Shown here: positions 21,436 to 31,530 of the stretch, in pieces
How the letters are laid out: each line of letters begins with the position of its first letter
Numbering within the stretch: the stretch's first letter is position 1
NCBI RefSeq assembly: GCF_003589595.1
Contig: NW_020653726.1
Location: 17,062,344-17,126,343 of the forward strand
Direction: 5' to 3'
DNA length: 64,000 bases
Source of the DNA: Hyposmocoma kahamanoa
Taxonomy: Eukaryota; Arthropoda; Insecta; Lepidoptera; Cosmopterigidae
Made by a program: the position numbers and the translations under genes
Notes under the pieces: model-generated
Databases searched by the model: none
What the model was told of the DNA's origin: nothing
What the model saw: the letters and a program-made list of their open reading frames with translations, nothing else

Positions 21436-21615
21436 AGGATAGTCACAGCAATCAGGATAGTCACCGGAAACAGGATAGTCACCGAAAACAGGATAGTCAC
21501 CGAAAACAGGATAGTCACCGGAAACAGGATAGTCACCGAAAGCAGGATAGTCACCGAAGACAGGATAGTCACCGAAAACAGGATAGTCACAGCAAACAAT
21601 ACGGTCATCGTAAAT
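21436..21615 (+). repeat. 18-base minisatellite, nine units plus one degenerate
   Basis: Consensus AGGATAGTCACCGAAAAC, units at 21436, 21454, 21472, 21490, 21508, 21526, 21544, 21562 and 21580, and a decayed tenth at 21598. Eighteen is a multiple of three, so an open frame (21319-21630, 103 codons) runs through and would encode an NRIVTE hexapeptide repeat. The period alone explains the open frame; I do not call it a gene. The first and ninth units share the variant CACAGCAA, and inner units differ mainly at two positions. Confidence 0.95.
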
Positions 21616-21632
21616 ATAATTGACATATAGCT

Positions 21633-21912
21633 TTTAGTAGCAGTAGAGCTCCACGTAAAAGAGTCCGTCCAGGGAAGTTCTACCACCGTACCTATTTCTG
21701 CCGTCAAGCAGTTACTGTGTTCCGCATTTGAAGAGTAAGGGTTTTGGTGAAATTACAGGCTAATGGAACTTGTTACTTATATCTCAGGGTGACTAAAGCA
21801 GAGTATGTGCGATTTAAAGCTCTGAGTGGCACTACAACTGTTATAGGCTGGCGTGTCGCTTACCACCAGGCGCGCAACTTGTTCGTCTCGTCACTTGATA
21901 TCATAAAAAAAG
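21633..21912 (+). repeat. SINE-A copy, near full length
   Basis: Starts TTAGTAGCAGTAGAGCTCC directly after the minisatellite, keeps CCGTCAAGCAGTTACTGTGT, CAGGGTGAC and CGATTTAAAGCTCTGAGTGG, and ends CACTTGATATCATAAAAAAA. Two small internal deletions. Confidence 0.85.
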
Positions 21913-22257
21913 CTATCTGGCAAAGCGTTTATGCTGTTGACTGATATCCTAATAGTTTCCTTCAGTAAGTCTTAATGATAATTAATATTTCGGTAGTTGA
22001 GTTTAAAAGAAGTTAGTGAAAGTAAATATTGTCTTAAATATGGGCTATGATCGTCTGGTATAAAAAAACAGCGCTAGAAAAAGTAAAAATATGGCTCATA
22101 AGCCCTTCAACAAATCGGTCGACCAATCGTCTTTTGTTCGCACTAATCTCCAGTACAATGCCGATACACCCTTTACCAAACTTTCTCGTCAGACAATGGA
22201 CTACACACGTACAATTTAGGATGAAAATATCCTGATACTACGTAGGGAACGAGATGA
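21913..22257. other. No recognisable feature
   Basis: AT-rich spacer between SINE-A copies; a 62-codon frame without similarity. Confidence 0.4.
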
Positions 22258-22343
22258 AAACTCTGAGTGGCACTGCAACTGTTATGAATAGGCGTGTCGC
22301 TTACCATCAGGCGCACGACTGGTTCGTCCCGTCACTTTTTATA
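22258..22343 (+). repeat. SINE-A 3' end, cut by a Tc1/mariner-type insertion
   Basis: AACTCTGAGTGGCACTGCAA to CCCGTCACTTTTTATA. The usual tail is interrupted after a TA by the element starting at 22344. Confidence 0.75.
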
Positions 22344-23017
22344 CAGGGATCGGCACGAGTTGTTTTCCAACTTTAAAATGAAATAAAACATTTGCATGTG
22401 GCTCAAATTGAGATAACATGCGTTCATTTGACGGTCAACGAGTTTGGCTTTTTAAAAAATTGATGCACATAGACTAGTCATCAGTTGTTGATGCCGAATT
22501 CGAAATTCGAAATTCAAAGACAACAAAAATGGCGAACAAACATTTTTCAACTGATTTGGTTTTACGGTTTTGTTTAATAACCCCGCACACAGCCCGAAAA
22601 AGCATGGCTGTTCTCAAGGAAGCATTCCCAGGGCGCCTGATTTCCAGGTTCGGGGACATCCACTGGCCCGCAAGGTCACCCGACCTGTCTGTCCCCGACT
22701 TTTTCTTGTGGGGATATCTGAAGGAAAGGATCTTTCGTCACCAACTTAACTCTCTGGCCGAATTAAAACAGAAGATTCGTGATGAAATTCAAAACATTTC
22801 AAATGAAATGTTAGAAAAAGTGAAAGAAAATTTCATCAAAAGGCTCCAACTTTGCAGAGATGAAAATGGGGGACATCTTGCAGATATTGTTTTCAAAAAA
22901 TAATTTTAAAAAAGCCAAACTTGTGATCTCAATATTGTTAAGAAAGATTAAAATTTTATCAATAAATAAACTTGTTATTTCATTTTAAACTTGGAAAACA
23001 ACTCGTGCCGAACCTTT
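22344..23017 (+). mobile_element. Internally deleted Tc1/mariner-superfamily element
   Basis: 674 bases bounded by TA dinucleotides, with inverted termini of about 37 bases that differ at few positions (core TCGGCACGAGTTGTTTTCCA, then TTTAAAATGAAATAA). Only the C-terminal third of a transposase remains, so the element lost most of its middle. Such deletion derivatives can still be moved by an intact relative. Confidence 0.85.
22529..22903 (+). pseudogene. C-terminal remnant of Tc1/mariner-type transposase
   Basis: The 124-codon frame has the last catalytic region of the DDE/D superfamily: PHTARKSMAVLKEAFPGRLI, then WPARSPDLSVPDFFLWGYLK, where the Asp of PDFF is the third acidic residue. A charged helical tail follows (LAELKQKIRDEIQNI) to a natural stop after VFKK. 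The DNA-binding domain and first two catalytic residues are gone. The first 25 or so residues are out of register with the family and probably mark the deletion junction. The spacing class (e.g. DD37D or DD41D) cannot be decided. Confidence 0.8.
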
Positions 23018-23219
23018 TATTATAAAAAAATATATAATAACGCTACCAGTAAGGTTAGCACAATAGGGCGCGACATACGCGAGACATAGAGCGCGTGATA
23101 ACAATATCTCGCATTTTATGTCGCTCTCGCTCAAGTCGCTTCTACTACTAAACATTTAATACCGAGCGCTCCAATTACGGCACTTTATAATTGACAGTGT
23201 GATCCGAGCTTCATAGACA

Positions 23220-23510
23220 CAGTAAAATGGCAATTCATCATCATCATCATCACCCATGTATATGTTCCGCTACTGGGCACGTGTCTCGCATTCAGGCGTA
23301 AGTTTAAGCCATAGTCCGCCATGCTGGCCCAACGTGGGTTAGGGACTTCACAGGTTTTCCGAGTGAACCTTCTTCGACGTACAGGTTTCCTTACAATATT
23401 TTCCTTCACTGAAAAGCTCATAATAAATTATAGGTGCGAGCCCGGATTCAAACCGACGGCTCTTTGTTTGAGAGCCAGTAGGTTAAACCATTAGAACCAC
23501 GACTTTTAAA
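23220..23510 (-). repeat. SINE-L copy
   Basis: Begins with a CATCATCATCATCA microsatellite (the SINE tail), then TTCCGCTACTGGGCACG, CATAGTCCGCCATGCTGGCC, TTTCCTTACAATATTTTCC and a tRNA-like head with CGAGCCCGGATTCAAACCGA (B-box complement). Full-length layout. Confidence 0.8.
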
Positions 23511-24340
23511 CGAATTTGTGTTCAGGTTGCTTTATTTCCATAAAAGATAATTATTTGTGTCACTGTGTCTCTTGTGCCTTGGACTAATGTCCCGAGGCAG
23601 AAAAAGCGATTCGTCTATAAAGGATCCACACACGCAACAATGCTATGATCTCCCTAATGAGGAGTTTTGTACACGAAGGGACGATCTCTTTATTAATACC
23701 CCGCATTATGGAATACGGATTTTTGCTTTCAGGCTGTATGAATAATAGAGTGATTATAAAAGGGATCGTTAGGTGTATATATATATATATATATATATAT
23801 ACAAAAAAATCATTGACGTTTGTCACTTGAGTCCTGTTTTCAAAACGATATTGTGTAAATCAAATTTAGATGTGGGTTTTAAGCTGAAATCTACCAAGAT
23901 TTTTATTCTGTACTTTTCTATGGAGAAGCCATTACGTAGATTTATGAGTCAAAATATACTCATTAAAGTATTTCGGAATCAACCACTCTTTCCTAATTAC
24001 CGAAAAATCAGTTTTTTAATTAAATTTAACTTAATATTGAAATAAATAATTTAATAAATTTACGTAGATGTTTTTATTTAATTTTAATAATCAAATACAA
24101 TTCAGAATCGAATCGGGTAATCAAATATTAAAATACAATACCTTGATACCAAGACTCTTTTGATGTATGTTTATAAATGATTTAGTTACAAACCCGATAC
24201 CTTATACCATTTAAAAGTGCGTGAAAACTAGATCCGAAAACAATGTTTCATATCTTATGTGTACCAATCGCGATTAATTTCACTCGATAATATACTATAA
24301 CGAGTTACTTAGGTAACTCATTTTCTCATTTAACTCAGTC
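23511..24340. other. TA microsatellite and unassigned DNA
   Basis: A (TA)n run of about 28 bases at 23775-23802. Short frames on both strands (23557-24045) show no similarity. 24236-24275 resembles the end of family D (TTATGTGTACCAATCGCG). Confidence 0.45.
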
Positions 24341-24353
24341 AATAACCAGGAGA

Positions 24354-24577
24354 TCTACCACGAAATACGAAGCAAAGATTATCGTTTTATCTTTGCATCG
24401 GACCGGAGGCTACTACGCAACGCATACGAAGATCGTGATTTGATATAAGTTCTTACTCCGAAACGTCAAATGACAGCTTCCATATCGAATTTTGACATTA
24501 CTTTCATCGTAAAACTGGCATATGTAGTTCGTATGAGCTTCGTTACGCAGTCACGTAGTATCGTATTTCGTGGTAGA
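24354..24577 (+). mobile_element. Family E MITE
   Basis: Inverted ends CTACCACGAAATACGA (24355-) and TCGTATTTCGTGGTAG (-24576). The inner sequence ACCGGAGGCTACTACG, GATCGTGATTTGATATAAGT, CCGAAACGTCAAATGACAGC is repeated in inverse orientation at 52335-52505. No coding sequence. A clear target duplication was not found. Confidence 0.7.
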
Positions 24578-24784
24578 CTTCCTGGTCTCAAACTAGACAA
24601 TGGGTACCAGCGTAAGGCAATTTACTCCCGGAACACAATTCAGACTATCAAAACTAAAACCAATTTAGAAAATTCTCATTCCAAATTCGTCTTAAAATAG
24701 CGCTCCCAGTGCCTGGGCCACCGAGACCGCTAAGATATCATACGATACAATATATCACAAAATAATCATTGGTAGCATCTTTTA

Positions 24785-25300
24785 ATGTAGACGCTATTAT
24801 TTCAAATAATCGCATGTAGTCGCCTTTATTTCAAAAGCCTCCAAAGCTCTGGGGTTTGTGATGCGTAACTCCAGAGATTTCAGACAAGCTATATAAGACA
24901 CTAGAAATTGTATATTGCTCATTTGTCCGCAGCCACCTGGAATACGCTTACCTACAAATCGCGTATTGAAAATGTGCAAAAAAATATTTATATTTTTTTA
25001 TGTTTATAAACTAGGGAGCGGTAACAAACAGGTATCTTGATATATGTAAAAAATATCATCTTTTGCCACAAGAGGTGCGACGTCAGATAGCAGAGCTAGT
25101 ATTTTTGCGAAAAATTGCTTCTGGGGCCTGGGGTCCCCGGACCTCATGTCCAAGATTTCTCTAAGAGCCCCTACAAAGTCCCTTAGGTTTAATTCACTTT
25201 TGTGCGTACTTCTGACCTCTTCGAATTTTCTGCGGAATGCGTATCTCTGACGTGCGAGTTAATAGCTTCAATGTTTGTCCAAACAGGTTGATATTGACCT
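24785..25300 (+). pseudogene. Degenerate Jockey-like LINE reverse transcriptase C-terminus
   Basis: Pieces in changing frames keep the order expected after the polymerase core: ALGFVMRNSRDFRQA (about 24840), a PQPPGI / HLEYAY block (about 24930), RYLDICKKYHLLPQEVRRQI followed by AELVFLRKIASG (about 25030-25120), then SLRAPTKSLRF and SSNFLRNAYL near the end. Several stops and frameshifts. These blocks are typical of Jockey-type elements of insects, where the thumb is followed by an LP-E-RR-ADL-FL-KI-NG motif. Dead relic. Confidence 0.7.
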
Positions 25301-26460
25301 TTTTAACAGTAGTGTCGTATCCGTGATGCGTCTTATTAGTACGCAGTTTGTTTTTTGGCGAGTAGGTATTTACTAAGTGTTGCGAAAATGTCATTACCTA
25401 TATAGTATAGTTAGTAGTTATATAGTTATAATTTAATCATTAACTTAATGTGTCTATCGGTGAGGACCTATAATTAGCTCTCCATTATTATTTCAGTTTT
25501 TACTCTATAAGATAGCCGTTGGTCTTCCAATAGGTAAAATTAAAATAAAGTGAGAATAAAATAATTTTCATTTGTAATAATGAGGAAGAAATTCTACTTA
25601 ATAATAAACCCGCTTGTCGTAAATTAGCTTCTTCTAATACGTGTTCCTATCAATAATTAAATTAATTTAAAAAAATAATTTTCAAAAATATTGCAATAAA
25701 CAATATTTAATTCATTCTTGCGTTTGTTCATTCATTCATTCATGCCCATAAAAGGTGTACTTAATCGTACTCTGAATAACACACAACACTAAAAAAGGAA
25801 ATTTTAAGAAGCGCAAAAAAGAGTTGTTCTCCATTCAAAATGAACGCGGTCCAGTTCAAATATAAAAAAAAAACGCAGTTACAATATTATCTCTCTTAAA
25901 AAAAAAGTCAGATTATCCCGCCTTCATTACATTTTAGCTTGCCCATATTTCATCCCTATTTATGATTTTATTACGTCCACACTTGGAGAACTCAGACTTG
26001 AAGAAAATATTCGGACTTACGTTTTAAAAATGACATTCTCACTTTACTACAAACACAAGTTAACTTAAGATCTGGCAATTTGCCTTGTAATATATTTCAT
26101 ACTAAAAATTTGTCTTTGTCTTAAAATTAAATCATTGAAAAAAAAATTTCAATGTAAAATCTGGCAGTATGGCTTTGACGCCTTAACCTGGCCCGAAAGA
26201 CGAAAAATTTTACTACTACTACTACTCCCTCAAGGTATAATAAATAAATATCCCTAATCTGATATCATATGGATTTTTTAATTCGTGACATTGTAATCGG
26301 TAAAACGTACGTACAGATGGTAACATAAGTGTTGCACAAGAACACGTTAAACGCAATAACCCTTATCGTCTCTGCCGTACACGCGTAACCACGTTCTAAA
26401 AATCCTATAAAAACATTCTAGCATTATGCTCTTCATATCATCTAACCGCCTCTACAATGA
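25301..26460. other. No recognisable gene
   Basis: AT-rich, with short microsatellites (CATT at about 25730, ACT at about 26213). A 66-codon frame is probably chance. Confidence 0.45.
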
Positions 26461-26499
26461 TAATCCTGCGGAAAACGGAACTCGGCTGAAATTCATACG

Positions 26500-26590
26500 T
26501 CACTCCCGCCCCCGCGCCTCGCAACCCTTCCCGCGTCCTTTATAAAGCTGTGACTTAGTGCAGTGTATACTTTGATTCTTAGTTATTTCC
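26500..26590 (+). promoter_or_regulatory. Candidate core promoter (TATA box plus initiator-like site)
   Basis: A GC-rich stretch (CACTCCCGCCCCCGCGCCTC) is followed by CCTTTATAAAGCTGTGAC and, about 25 bases after the TATA word, TTAGTGCAGTGTATAC, which resembles an arthropod initiator. GTAAG-type donor-like words follow near 26605. The layout is that of an insect TATA promoter with a short 5' exon, but no coding exon could be tied to it. It could also be a chance match or part of an element. Confidence 0.25.
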
Positions 26591-26734
26591 ACGTGTAATA
26601 TGTGTAAGCAGTGAAGCGTCTCACCTTCAAATTACTATACTATGTGTTTGTTAACGACGAATGGGTGGGTATAGGTGTATTAGAATCTGATGGCAATTGA
26701 AATGGAGACTTTTAGGCTACACTTGCGACTTATA

Positions 26735-26850
26735 GGCGATTGCTTCGATGCAATCGCGAGTTTGTATTAATGCAGTCACGCGCTTGCCTCGCATTTGCAT
26801 CACTGCTTAAAATCGCGCGCGTGTGTAAAGGTAGACGAGTAGCTTAGACA
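26735..26850. repeat. Family G CpG-rich MITE, partial
   Basis: GGCGATTGCTTCGATGCAAT, GTATTAATGCAGTCACGCGC and ACTGCTTAAAATCGCGCGCG match family G, best seen at 50107-50345. Truncated. Confidence 0.55.
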
Positions 26851-26865
26851 AATTCCGCTCTTAGG

Positions 26866-27026
26866 GTCGTATTCTAGAACTCTACTCAATGCTCAAGTCA
26901 GGATAGCACTGGAAACACAAACACTGGAAATACGACCCTAATGGCATGGACTTGAGTATGATTTCGAGTGCTTTAAACCATACTCAAATCCTGACTTGAG
27001 CATTGAGTAGAGTTCTAGAATACGAC
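26866..27026. mobile_element. MITE with perfect 39-base terminal inverted repeats
   Basis: Left arm 26866-26904 (starts GTCGTATTCTAGAACTCTAC) and right arm 26988-27026 are exact reverse complements over 39 bases. Inside, ATACGACCCTAATGG forms a further inverted match to the left border (TTAGGGTCGTAT). The word TAGACAAATT lies on both sides, at 26845-26854 and 27031-27040 but offset from the arms, so the target duplication is ambiguous. Perfect arms indicate recent origin or selection for the hairpin. Confidence 0.8.
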
Positions 27027-27384
27027 TCGTAGACAAATTTCAGTTTATAGTGGGCGATATAAATACAGTAGGAAAAATATACCAAATACTAGACTTTATC
27101 CACCCCTTCACTCTTTAAGGTATATTATAAATGTGTATGCGAGAGAGATAAGTAATTTCATAATAATATTAGGCAAACTTTATTTTGTATTATATCATTT
27201 AATTTCAATTTAGTTTTAATTTTACATATAGGTACATATACTCATAGGTTTCTTGGCCTCCGGGTGTTAGTCATTGAATGTTGTGTACATGTGTAATTGG
27301 CTTGTGTATCGAGGTTTGTTCTTTATAGTGTTAAGTTGTTTGAATTTTGTTGATATGCCTTTTGAAATTAATCTCAGTGTAGAT

Positions 27385-27605
27385 TTTGAAAAGAACCGAC
27401 CTCAAAAGCGTGGAATTTCATCTATTTGCCAAGTTTTATTGACATCGGTTACCAGAAAGTGCGCGAAACCGGATTCATTACCTAGTTTTCCACGGCTCTT
27501 TCCAACAAAAAAAGAATCACCAAAATCGGTTCAGCCGAGTTATCGCGTAATATATACAAAACAAAACAGACGAATTGAGAATCTCTTTTTTAGTCGGTTA
27601 ATAAA
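27385..27605 (+). repeat. Family R copy
   Basis: AACCGACCTCAAAAGCGTGG, TTGCCAAGTTTTATTGACAT, GAAAGTGCGCGAAACCGGAT, AAAATCGGTTCAGCCGAGTT and AGTCGGTTAATAAA. Short form. The 112-codon frame over this stretch (27274-27612) is a repeat-derived frame. Confidence 0.75.
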
Positions 27606-27966
27606 TAAATAAATGGAATCAATACACATTCTCATTAATATATAAATACTTTTTGTCTTTTAACCAAAATTCTGTTTAAAAATTCTTACTCTGCCATACT
27701 CCTAACCCGTTCTCATACAGCTGTAATATAACCACGGCAGTTAACAATATTTCACATACAATATTCATACGAGTTGTTCCGTGAATGTAGCGTATGTATT
27801 TACATAAAACATACCTTAATGCCTCGCTTGAAACGATGTAAGGAATTGTTTTATCAATATTGAATCAAATGTAAGTACAGCTTTGGGTTAAGGGAGATTA
27901 CGTTAAAAGTTATCAGGATTATAATGGTTAGCAATAACCTTAAGAGTTTGTGCAATAAGTTATGAG
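27606..27966. other. No recognisable feature
   Basis: AT-rich spacer. Confidence 0.45.
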
Positions 27967-28055
27967 TTTAGTAGCAGTTCGTCCAGGGAAGTACTGCCAC
28001 CTTACCTATTTCTGCCGCCAAGCAGTAATGTCCGCATTACTGCATTCGGGTATTT
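27967..28055 (+). repeat. SINE-A 5' fragment
   Basis: TTTAGTAGCAGTTCGTCCAG, TACTGCCACCTTACCTATTT and GCCGCCAAGCAGTAATGTCC, then a break. It lacks the AGAGCTCCTTGTGAAAG part of the start. Confidence 0.7.
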
Positions 28056-28139
28056 AATAGTACCTACCATTTCTTTACCATTAATCTCGTACCATTCATT
28101 AGTTGCCTGATTTACGTATATAAATAAAAAAGTTTTCAT

Positions 28140-28335
28140 TTAAATTAAGACCGAACACTTAGAAAAAATTCCTTCGATCCGGCCGGATTCGAACCGACGT
28201 CTTACGCTATGCCAACTAAGCATGCTGAGTTGTTGCACACCAAAGATTGAACACTAAGCATGCTTAGCGTTCGATCTTTGTACTAATAATTATAACAAAC
28301 TAGTGGAGTAATTTCACATAAAAAATAATTTCACA
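28140..28335. repeat. Family T fragments in opposite orientations
   Basis: 28160-28215 (CCTTCGATCCGGCCGGATTC, ACGCTATGCCAACTAAGCAT) is a minus-oriented tRNA-like part. 28255-28335 (CGATCTTTGTACTAATAATT, ACTAGTGGAGTAATTTCAC) is a plus-oriented tail. They meet around a GCATGCT palindrome, which makes a small inverted arrangement. Confidence 0.6.
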
Positions 28336-28384
28336 TAAATATCAATTCAATACAAATTTAAATACAGTGAATAGCGACATCTCT

Positions 28385-28645
28385 AGCCGGGGCTGGTAGC
28401 TGTAGGTATCCAACTGGGTGACGAAATACTTTCATAGATTTCTTATAGATGGCGCTTCGGCTAAAAAGACGTTGAAAACCAAATACGAAGATCCGACAAC
28501 GAGCACATGGAAAAATTCGTGAGGTTCGCAGGTTCGTTCCGTGACTTAGTTGGCATAGCGTCTGCCACGGTTTGCTAGAAGACGTCGGTTTGAATCCGGC
28601 CGGATCGAGGGACTTTTTTGTAAATATTGGATCTTTGTATTAATA
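28385..28645 (+). repeat. Family T copy
   Basis: Body AGCCGGGGCTGGTAGCTGTA, CCAACTGGGTGACGAAATAC and TAGATGGCGCTTCGG. Then the tRNA-like part TGACTTAGTTGGCATAGCGT ... GACGTCGGTTTGAATCCGGC, and the tail GGATCTTTGTATTAATAATT. This best shows the family's body-tRNA-tail order. Confidence 0.7.
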
Positions 28646-28865
28646 ATTTTCATTTAATGTTAAGTGCAAATCTTCTAAATAGATTAAGTATCTATATGAA
28701 GATAGTAATATTATTTACTACAATGAATACTACTAAAAAAAAGGTAATAATTACATAAAGGTAACAAATATGTTTGTTTTTGTTTTACGGTATTTATCAA
28801 ATTGTTTTACTTACATAGTTCATAAAATATAAAACACAAACAAAATTTCCTTCTGTCTTATGCTA

Positions 28866-29280
28866 AAATTTTGATGAAATTACAGGCATGTGGGACTTAT
28901 CGACTTATAATATTAATAATAACGCACACACTCAACATAGCCCCGCACTAGGGAAACCCTGTGTCGCGGGTGCCATAGAAACACACATAGACAACCACAA
29001 ATTACACCTAAACTCACGAGAGAAATAAATGTAGGCCATACAAATATTTCTCCCGGCCCGGGAATCGAACCTGGGGCCTTTGCGTGGCAGTCCGGCATGG
29101 TAACCGTTCGGCCATGGAGGCAGTTATGTCAGACTTATGTCAAAGGATGACGGGCGCAGTGGCAGTTTTCCTCAGATTATTGCAATTTAATCTGTGTGGC
29201 ACTGCAACTGCTATGGACAGACGTGTCGCTTTAACACCAGGCTCACAACTTGTTCGTCCCGCCACTTGATATAGTAAAAA
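28866..29280 (+). repeat. SINE-A 3' half, interrupted by SINE-B
   Basis: Left part TGATGAAATTACAGGCATGT to CGACTTAT (28908). Right part GACTTATGTCAAAGGATGAC to CCACTTGATATAGTAAAA. The duplicated GACTTAT (28902-28908, 29132-29138) is the target duplication of the inserted SINE-B. Confidence 0.85.
28909..29131 (-). mobile_element. SINE-B inserted in SINE-A with 7-base duplication
   Basis: Minus-oriented, starting with the AATATTAATAATAACG tail. The body contains TAGCCCCGCACTAGGGAAAC, and the tRNA-like head includes CCCGGGAATCGAACC (B-box complement) and CCGTTCGGCCATGG (A-box complement). Flanking duplication GACTTAT. The A and B boxes read as in the 8.6 kb copy. Confidence 0.88.
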
Positions 29281-29377
29281 CCAGACTAGACCAACTACAG
29301 AGGACCACAGAGTATTATGATCCTAGCTGATATTTTGCCTTTGAAACAAACACACATAATTAGACGCGTAATATATA

Positions 29378-29732
29378 TGTTACGGATCGCCGTACGCGCT
29401 TGGCCGGTCAGAGCAATACGAGTAGAATTACGTAAATAATTCAAGGATTCTGATTGGCCGGACGCCGTTCGCGGCGCATTGATAGGGTCGGTACGGTGTG
29501 GGAGACCATATATATATATATATATAGAGAGAGAGAAACTTGATTCACTTTCATTCTTATTCGATATTCCGATACGAGTTGTTGTTCGATTTTTCAACTT
29601 GTAAGTGAGATGAACATAGAGATAAGGTGTTCATATAAGTTTTTATGGAAAATACAAATTGTGCGGAGTTTCATTGGACAAGGAAACCAACAAGTCTGGT
29701 CCGTTTGAGGCGAATTCAGCCGGGTTACATCA
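29378..29732. mobile_element. Probable solo LTR with 5-base target duplication
   Basis: 355 bases beginning TGTTACGGATCGCCGTACGC and ending GCCGGGTTACATCA, flanked by ATATA on both sides (29373-29377, 29733-29737). TG...CA ends, an internal TATATATATATATATA promoter-like stretch near 29505 followed by GAGAGAGAGAAAC, and the 5-base duplication fit an LTR left by recombination between two LTRs. The duplication is low-complexity, which weakens that one point. Internal retroviral sequence is absent. Confidence 0.6.
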
Positions 29733-29789
29733 ATATATTTATGCTAATTATATTTAAACCATATTATATAATAATCTCAGTATAGAGTA

Positions 29790-30215
29790 CTAAAAAAACC
29801 GACCTCAAAAGTACGTGGAATTACGTCTATTTGCTAAGTTTCATTGAAATATCCCCTAGTTCGCCACTATACAGGACTTGATACTGGAGATAATAAAAAT
29901 AGGTTCTCACTACGACACTACTCAAAGTATATCGAGGGAAAAACGCCTTGAATTGATGAAATAGCAAAATCAACTAAATAATTGCTAAAAGTAATTGCTC
30001 CTAAATTAAAGTTAGGCGCTATTTATAAAAATGAACCTTCTTGCGTGAACAGCCACCCTTTGAGGTGGATGGAAGTACCTCCTTTCCAACAAAAAAAGAA
30101 TCATGAAAATCGGTTCACAAATACCGGAGTTATCGCGTAACATACATACAAAAAAAAAAACAGAACATATAGTCGAATTGAGAACCTCCTCCTTTTTTGA
30201 AGTCGGTTAAAAAGC
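29790..30215 (+). repeat. Family R, longest copy
   Basis: AAAAACCGACCTCAAAAGTA to TTTTTTGAAGTCGGTTAAAA. Includes the long-form insert CACTACTCAAAGTATATCGA ... GCGTGAACAGCCACCCTTTG that is also seen at 8030-8447 but missing from the short copies. Termini are partly inverted (ACCGACCTCAAAAG versus GAAGTCGGTT). Confidence 0.75.
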
Positions 30216-30235
30216 GCAGCAATTTTCGTTTTTTT

Positions 30236-30475
30236 TTTACAGTTCTGCACCTGTCCATAACAGTTGTCAGTAATCTAAAGGACACTGGCACTACGCCCGT
30301 CACCCTGAGACATAAGTTGACAAGTCTCGTGTACCTGTAATTTCACTAGCACACCTTTTCCTTTAAAACTGAAATACAGTAATATGAACAACATTACCGC
30401 TTGGCGGCAGAAATAAGTAAGGTGGTCGTGTTTCCCTAAACGAACTCTTCCTGAAGGAGCTCTACTGCTTCTAAA
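30236..30475 (-). repeat. SINE-A copy
   Basis: GCACCTGTCCATAACAGTTG, CACCCTGAGACATAAGTTGA, GTACCTGTAATTTCACTAGC, GCTTGGCGGCAGAAATAAGT and GGAGCTCTACTGCTTCT. Tail truncated. Confidence 0.8.
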
Positions 30476-31370
30476 ACTACCTACTACCTTTCTACTATAT
30501 CATGTTTCATTGCCATAGAAGGCTTCGTACTTAACATTAACGCACGTAACCATATGTAAGAACTAATAACATGAAGATACTAAACATTCAACATCAATTT
30601 GGAACTGCTTTAATTCTAAAATTTAAAACGATTCCAATTGTTAGATTGGGTTTCGTACTTTTGTTTAAGTAAATATTTTTTCAGTCCTAATTAATTCCAT
30701 TTCGGACGAAGGATAAAGATAAGAGTTAACAAAATTAACGAAACAACAAAAGCCTACCGTTTTTATAATCCCATTCGCTATGTTCGCAGCGAATAAAAAA
30801 ACAACAAAACAATCTAAAGAGCAAATTCAAAAGCATTTTCACACAAACAAAAAGCACTATCCTTTGAGAGAACACTTCTGAAACGGTATTGGATACTTTT
30901 AAACGCCTCCATATACCAAACAATACAGACTTCCTTTCATATGATAAAAATACTGTTTTATCGACGAATTTTCCACCACATGTCGGTAAAACAGTAAGAT
31001 GAAAGTTGGAAATTTTCGCCGCTGGCTATGTGCCACGTGACGTGGTAAAATATGTCTACCCTCAAATAAAAGGGTGCGGAGAAATGTTTGAATTCGAAAC
31101 TTTTACTTTGCGTGCATGAAAATTCAGGAATAGTTTTTATGTTGTTCTGGCGACATTTGAAATGAGGCTTCCTCATTTTTTTAACCAACACCGTTTTAAA
31201 AGAGCTTGTTTATCAACAAATAAAAAAAAGGAGAAGGAGAAATTCGCAAGTTCTTAATAATTTAGGAACTAAGGTAATTCAGGAATATCATATTTCTGAT
31301 TCATTTAAAAGTATTCTATTGTGTAATAACACTTTTGTGTTTGATGAACTTACTAAAGAAGATCGAACAC
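30476..31370. other. No recognisable gene
   Basis: AT-rich. Minus-strand frames of 62 and 77 codons (30735-31191) show no similarity. Confidence 0.45.
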
Positions 31371-31374
31371 TAAG

Positions 31375-31530
31375 AAAACACCCTTCGATCCGGCCGGATT
31401 CGAACCGACATCTCCTAGCAAACCGTGTCAGACGCTATGCCAACTGAGCCACGGAACGAACCAGTGGACCTCACCAATTTTTCTATGTGCTTGTTGCCGG
31501 ATCTCTGTATTTGATTTTTCAACGACTTAT
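31375..31530 (-). repeat. Family T copy, tRNA-like half
   Basis: CCTTCGATCCGGCCGGATTC, GACATCTCCTAGCAAACCGT and GACGCTATGCCAACTGAGCC, then CACCAATTTTTCTATGTGCT and TTCAACGACTT. The body beyond is lost. Confidence 0.7.

Noticed and set aside
21436..21615. CRISPR-like array
   Set aside because: Contiguous tandem repeats without spacers in a eukaryotic genome; it is a minisatellite.
21319..21630. 103-codon open frame with NRIVTE repeats as a gene
   Set aside because: The frame exists because the 18-base minisatellite period is a multiple of three; no start context or conserved domain.
23775..23802. (TA)n run as a promoter
   Set aside because: A simple microsatellite; no initiator or gene nearby.
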